Shown one piece after another: positions 5,964-8,954 of a stretch of DNA of 8,954 nt. The stretch is from NCBI GenBank assembly GCA_964575975.1, contig CAZNTU010000232.1, positions 1 to 8,954 on the forward strand, written 5' to 3'. Both the position numbers and the translations under genes were made by a program. This stretch comes from G963674505 sp964575975 (GTDB lineage: Bacteria; Desulfobacterota; Desulfobacteria; Desulfobacterales; SKZT01). The first letter of the stretch is position 1, and every line of letters starts with the position of its first letter. The notes beneath the pieces are model-generated. The model saw nothing but the letters and a program-made list of their open reading frames with translations. It was not told the DNA's origin and ran no database searches.

Positions 5964-6818
5964 TCATGAAAAAAAATCGATGAAGTACTCGACGAACAAT
6001 TGTGGGTTTTCCAAATTCATTGAATGCCCGATTCCGGGAATTGTTTCTATAGCGCAATTAGGCAATGATTTTGCCATATCCAACAATATTCTTTTAGGGA
6101 TAATCGAATCGTTTTCGCCCCAAAGCACAAGGTGGGGGTTTGAAATTTCATTTTGACGTTTGAAGAGCCTTTTCGATTCATATTCCCTGTTAAGGTTAAA
6201 TGGAACGCCGAACCATATGCCATCGCCGATGATACGGGTTCTGTCCACTATCAGATCGAACGTCTTAATTTGTTCGGGAGTGGTGGAATGTTTGAATTCG
6301 GGCAATTTTCCCGCAACGAGTGTGGCGGGTTCGAACAACGAAGGTGCAGCGGCGGCCAAACCGATCCTGGCGGCGGCACGGTTGTTTTTCATGGTTTCGA
6401 ACATTTTCATTTCCCGCTCTCCCATTGGAATGCTTTCGGGGGGGACAGGGTCTAGGCAGAAAACCTTTCCGAACCTTCGTGGTTGGAGAAGAAGCATTTG
6501 CGTGGCAATCAACAAGCCGGTGGAGTGACTCGCCAAATGGCAAAATTTTATTCCCAGAGAATCCAGAGCGGCGATCATGTCCACAGCATGTTGAAAAATA
6601 GAGTAATTGCTGTAATCCTCCAATGGTTCCGGCTTGTCCGAGTCACCGCAGCCTCGCCATTTGAGGACGTAAACATGGAATTTTTCAGGCAGCAACGGCA
6701 AAACGAGGTCCATCCAGTGAAGGCAACCCAAGTTGCCGTGCAAAAAAACAATGACGTTGTCTCCCGAACCGTGTTCCACGGAATTGAGAACGATTTTACC
6801 TGCGTTTATTGGCGGCAT
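5964..6818 (-). CDS. alpha/beta hydrolase
   Basis: A 284-residue protein with the full alpha/beta-hydrolase layout: the oxyanion-hole motif FLHGNLGC (25-32), a strand and loop VLKWRGCGDSDKP (51-63) where family members usually have an R-G-x-G-x-S pattern, the nucleophile elbow SHSTG (97-101, Ser99), the acid in LWGENDSII (Asp237) and the histidine in PGIGHSMNLE (His265). The triad looks complete and the length is typical. The elbow has Ser where G is common (GHSxG), a mild departure. There is no signal peptide, so it is cytoplasmic. Substrate cannot be told from sequence; esterase, lipase-like and haloperoxidase-like members share this pattern. The ATG at 6816-6818 has GGGAG about 10 bases upstream. 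It is the first gene after a 94-base gap that may carry a promoter, and is followed closely by the membrane peptide and the amidohydrolase. Confidence 0.9.
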   Translation of the reverse strand: MPPINAGKIVLNSVEHGSGDNVIVFLHGNLGCLHWMDLVLPLLPEKFHVYVLKWRGCGDSDKPEPLEDYSNYSIFQHAVDMIAALDSLGIKFCHLASHSTGLLIATQMLLLQPRRFGKVFCLDPVPPESIPMGEREMKMFETMKNNRAAARIGLAAAAPSLFEPATLVAGKLPEFKHSTTPEQIKTFDLIVDRTRIIGDGIWFGVPFNLNREYESKRLFKRQNEISNPHLVLWGENDSIIPKRILLDMAKSLPNCAIETIPGIGHSMNLENPQLFVEYFIDFFS

Positions 6819-6854
6819 GTTTGCTGGACTCCCATCGTAAATGAATCTCGACGA

Positions 6855-6882
6855 TCTGTATCGCTTTTTTCGAAAAAATCAA
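6855..6882 (-). promoter_or_regulatory. possible promoter with a palindromic spacer
   Basis: Read on the - strand, TTGATT (6877-6882) and TACAGA (6855-6860) are separated by 16 bases and lie about 40 bases before the alpha/beta hydrolase start. They are imperfect matches to sigma-70 -35 and -10 boxes. The spacer includes most of a perfect 14-bp palindrome TTTTTTCGAAAAAA (6865-6878), a possible operator. A promoter here would let the hydrolase block be expressed apart from the upstream ATPase pair. Confidence 0.3.
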
Positions 6883-6912
6883 GCTCTATTTCATGCATAA
6901 AACGGATGCTTA

Positions 6913-7884
6913 TCATCGCTTCGTGATTTTCGGCCCAACATAAACGATATATAGATGCTCTCCGAACCGAACCGGCCATGAAAAATGAACGCGAAGTTGC
7001 GGGGTCTGAATCTTTCCATGCCAGGGGCAGAATAAAGCGTCTTCGGGGTTTTCCGGATGCCCGAACGTCAAGGCGCTTTTGAAATCGTTTTTTTCCTGCT
7101 CGGAAGAATCGGCGAAAAGAGCACCCCGGCCCCCGTTACCTTTCTTTCCCGTGAAGAAATCCCGATAAATTTTGTGCCCTTCGGCAGTACGCTCGCCATG
7201 CTCGTCGAAGCACCCTTTGATACGGTTCAAGACATCGAGAATAAAGAGGATTCTTTGAGCCGCGGACGGGGAAAAAGGATGGCCCTTCAGGAAATCGAAC
7301 GCGTTTTCGGCGAAAAACAATCCCGTGAAACGCGCCACGGCCGATTCCCTCAGTTTTTCCCACGATTCCAGTGGCAGGGGCGCTTTTTCGAGAAAATTCC
7401 GGAAGACTGCGGCGTCCCAGTAGTTCTCGACATCCACATGCTTTCGGGTATTCTCGTCGCTGACAAGTTCGACCCTTACAGGCGTGAATTCCCAGTTCGA
7501 CGGCGAAAAGCCGGCAAGTCTCCGATCGATGCCGTTCAAACAGCACCATCCCGCCTCTCCGACCGCCGTATCCGTAACAATGCACCCGTCGCATTCCAGC
7601 CAGTCGTCGGGGGCGTGATATCGCCTTTCATCCCAGAAAGGACCCTGTTTCGTCAACCATTGCAGCAGCGAACGGCGTTCGTCGACGGGCAGGCTTTGCA
7701 CCATCTGGAACATTGTCATGTCAACCGTCGCCTTGGACTGAAGAAGATTCTTATGGCAAAACAATTCTCTGCCGTATTGCGTCGCGATCCGGCGAAGCTC
7801 CATCAATTTGCCGATCACAGCCATGAAGTCGTCGGCGCAGGAGAATTGGGCGTCAAGAGAAAGGTCGTTGACAAGGAATTCCAC
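6913..7884 (-). CDS. conserved partner protein of DUF3696 ATPase, putative effector
   Basis: A 323-residue soluble protein. It starts with GTG (7882-7884) directly after the TAA of the ATPase gene; a GGAG ribosome site lies inside the end of that gene, so translation is almost certainly coupled. The most distinctive part is the C-terminal third: GGRGALFADSSEQEK (251-265), CPWHGKIQTPQLRVHFSWP (286-304) and VYVGPKITK (314-322). From memory, this C-terminal signature recurs in otherwise unannotated proteins encoded beside DUF3696 ATPases, which makes it a partner of fixed context. The invariant-looking R253, H289, K291 and H300 are candidates for catalysis, perhaps on nucleic acid, but the fold is not known to me. 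No HNH, TIR or PLD motif is visible. Its job is most simply read as the effector of a two-gene defence module with the ATPase as sensor; this is inference. Confidence 0.75.
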   Translation of the reverse strand: MEFLVNDLSLDAQFSCADDFMAVIGKLMELRRIATQYGRELFCHKNLLQSKATVDMTMFQMVQSLPVDERRSLLQWLTKQGPFWDERRYHAPDDWLECDGCIVTDTAVGEAGWCCLNGIDRRLAGFSPSNWEFTPVRVELVSDENTRKHVDVENYWDAAVFRNFLEKAPLPLESWEKLRESAVARFTGLFFAENAFDFLKGHPFSPSAAQRILFILDVLNRIKGCFDEHGERTAEGHKIYRDFFTGKKGNGGRGALFADSSEQEKNDFKSALTFGHPENPEDALFCPWHGKIQTPQLRVHFSWPVRFGEHLYIVYVGPKITKR

Positions 7885-8954
7885 TTATTCACTCCAACCG
7901 GCAAAATAATTCATGTCTTTGTCGAACTGGTCGAAAAATCCTTCGGGCCATACATCGATGTTGCCGGTACGGTCCAATTGCGGGCTCGCCACCTGCGCGG
8001 CTTCTTGGTTTCGCTGTCTGAAAAAATGCAGCACGACCCGGTCCGGCGTCAAACGCCCGGCCTTGACCGACCTGCGGATGCCGTTCAAAACGTGATCGCT
8101 GTGCGTCTCGACGACGACCTGGATTCCGGCCCTTGCCGCATCCGCGAGAAATTGGCCCATGAGCGCCTGTCCCGCCGGATGAAGATGCACTTCCGGGTTT
8201 TCGACGAGAAGGATGTCCTCTTTTTTTGCAGACAGCGCCGCGACCATGATCGGAAACACCTGGGTCAATCCGAAGCCGACATGCAGCGGCCGATGGAAAT
8301 CGGTATCTTTGGACGTTCGCATCCCGAGAGTGACCGCGTTGGCGTTCGGAATCTGCTGAAGCGTCATGGCGAACCCCGGAAAGAATCGGCGCATCCTCTC
8401 CTCGACCTGGCGCAACCGAGTTTTGGGAACGTCAGGGATTTCGATTTCCTCTATAACCTGTTCGTCCCTGCCCCAGTGAAGGACGCTCACGGCGTATTCT
8501 CCGGAAGATCCGACCACGGTCGAAACCTGCCGGTCTTCTATGGCATACGCTTCGCGGGGGCCGACGCGCTCCGCAGTGATATAGGTCAGGCCGAGCAAGC
8601 GTTCCGCGAACGCCCGATCTTCCTGCGCGACTTCGGGGGGAAGCAGATATCGCAACGCTTGCGGCCGGTCAACCTCTTTGTCTCCGACGACAACCTTTTC
8701 CGTCGAAAGAGACATTCCCGTCCTTTCGCCTTCGAAAACCCACCGATATTCCCTGTCGGAATCGAAAATGCCGATCTCGAACGACCGTCGGCCATGGACC
8801 TTGTCCACGACATCGGAAACGGTGCCCATCCTGGTGGATTTGCCGTTCAAGAGAAGGCGCGTGGACCATTCGTGTTCGCGCATCGTCTGTTGGAGCAATA
8901 CAAGCGCCTGCAAAACGGTCGACTTGCCCGACGCGTTCGAGCCGGAAAGCAGCG
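7885..8954 (-). CDS. DUF3696-type AAA/ABC-like ATPase (N-terminus beyond window)
   Basis: The gene runs in from the right edge. Within the window the frame is open to the end and begins ...LLSGSNASGKSTVL, which contains the Walker A motif GSNASGKST (8917-8943), so only a short N-terminal strand is missing. The apparent TTG at 8911-8913 is an internal Leu codon, not a start. Numbering from that codon: a signature-like segment HVGFGLTQVFPI (211-222), Walker B ILLVENPEVHLHP (234-246, with the catalytic Glu), a switch histidine in VVVETHSDHVLNGIRR (266-281), and the C-terminal WPEGFFDQF (322-330) typical of DUF3696. This is the ABC/SMC-like ATPase class that, in bacterial defence modules, oligomerises and controls an associated effector, rather than a transporter subunit, as there is no membrane partner. 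No TOPRIM domain follows, unlike OLD nucleases. It directly abuts the 323-residue partner. Confidence 0.88.
   Translation of the reverse strand, partial: LLSGSNASGKSTVLQALVLLQQTMREHEWSTRLLLNGKSTRMGTVSDVVDKVHGRRSFEIGIFDSDREYRWVFEGERTGMSLSTEKVVVGDKEVDRPQALRYLLPPEVAQEDRAFAERLLGLTYITAERVGPREAYAIEDRQVSTVVGSSGEYAVSVLHWGRDEQVIEEIEIPDVPKTRLRQVEERMRRFFPGFAMTLQQIPNANAVTLGMRTSKDTDFHRPLHVGFGLTQVFPIMVAALSAKKEDILLVENPEVHLHPAGQALMGQFLADAARAGIQVVVETHSDHVLNGIRRSVKAGRLTPDRVVLHFFRQRNQEAAQVASPQLDRTGNIDVWPEGFFDQFDKDMNYFAGWSE

Noticed and set aside
7136..7594. 152-codon - strand frame inside the 323-residue partner gene
   Set aside because: It lies wholly within the partner gene in another frame, and its Arg- and Gly-rich translation matches no family.

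Overview
The window (8,954 bases) looks like an accessory region of a bacterial chromosome. On the left is an IS110-family insertion sequence on the + strand. The rest is a long, tightly packed run of genes all on the - strand, entering from beyond the right edge. The host cannot be named from this stretch. Strong AGGAGG-type ribosome sites with many TTG and GTG starts, intermediate GC, and a left-hand spacer that resembles dispersed intergenic elements I associate with Desulfobacterota would fit an environmental Gram-negative bacterium, but this is weak inference.

Region 1 (1 to about 1620): an IS110-type transposase gene with a DEDD RuvC-like N-terminus and a serine-containing C-terminal domain. 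An in-frame TAA at 1350-1352 interrupts it; the reading frame continues undamaged for 75 more codons to 1580, so a single nonsense change appears to have cut off the last sixth of the protein. The leader upstream is rich in foldable repeats. It includes a 13-bp perfect inverted repeat, a GC-rich hairpin and an AT-rich hairpin, as expected if a bridge RNA is encoded there. It also holds an anti-Shine-Dalgarno segment that could mask the transposase ribosome site.

Region 2 (about 1615 to 2172): non-coding and full of short direct and inverted repeats. It is probably a dispersed repeat element or structured RNA, with a hairpin just after the end of the - strand gene run.

Region 3 (8954 down to 2173, - strand, in transcription order): (a) a DUF3696-type AAA/ABC-like ATPase, cut by the window edge but with its Walker A motif still inside; (b) a 323-residue partner whose GTG start directly follows the ATPase stop codon. 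This two-gene module has the look of an ATPase-plus-effector anti-phage system. After a 94-base gap that could hold a promoter come (c) an alpha/beta hydrolase, (d) a small single-span membrane protein, (e) a small unknown protein overlapping (d) in another frame, (f) a TIM-barrel amidohydrolase-type metal hydrolase, and (g) a 95-residue stand-alone winged-helix protein resembling the C-terminal DNA-binding domain of RuvB. Two uncharacterised genes with TTG starts follow: (h) 256 residues with an HTH-like segment and (i) 224 residues with HSH and HVH motifs.

The most interesting signal is the block (c)-(g): two unrelated hydrolases, a membrane peptide and an orphan RuvB-type winged helix, very closely spaced and next to a defence-like ATPase module and a mobile element. 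I know of no described system with this composition. That it acts as one defence or conflict system is inference from gene packing only.
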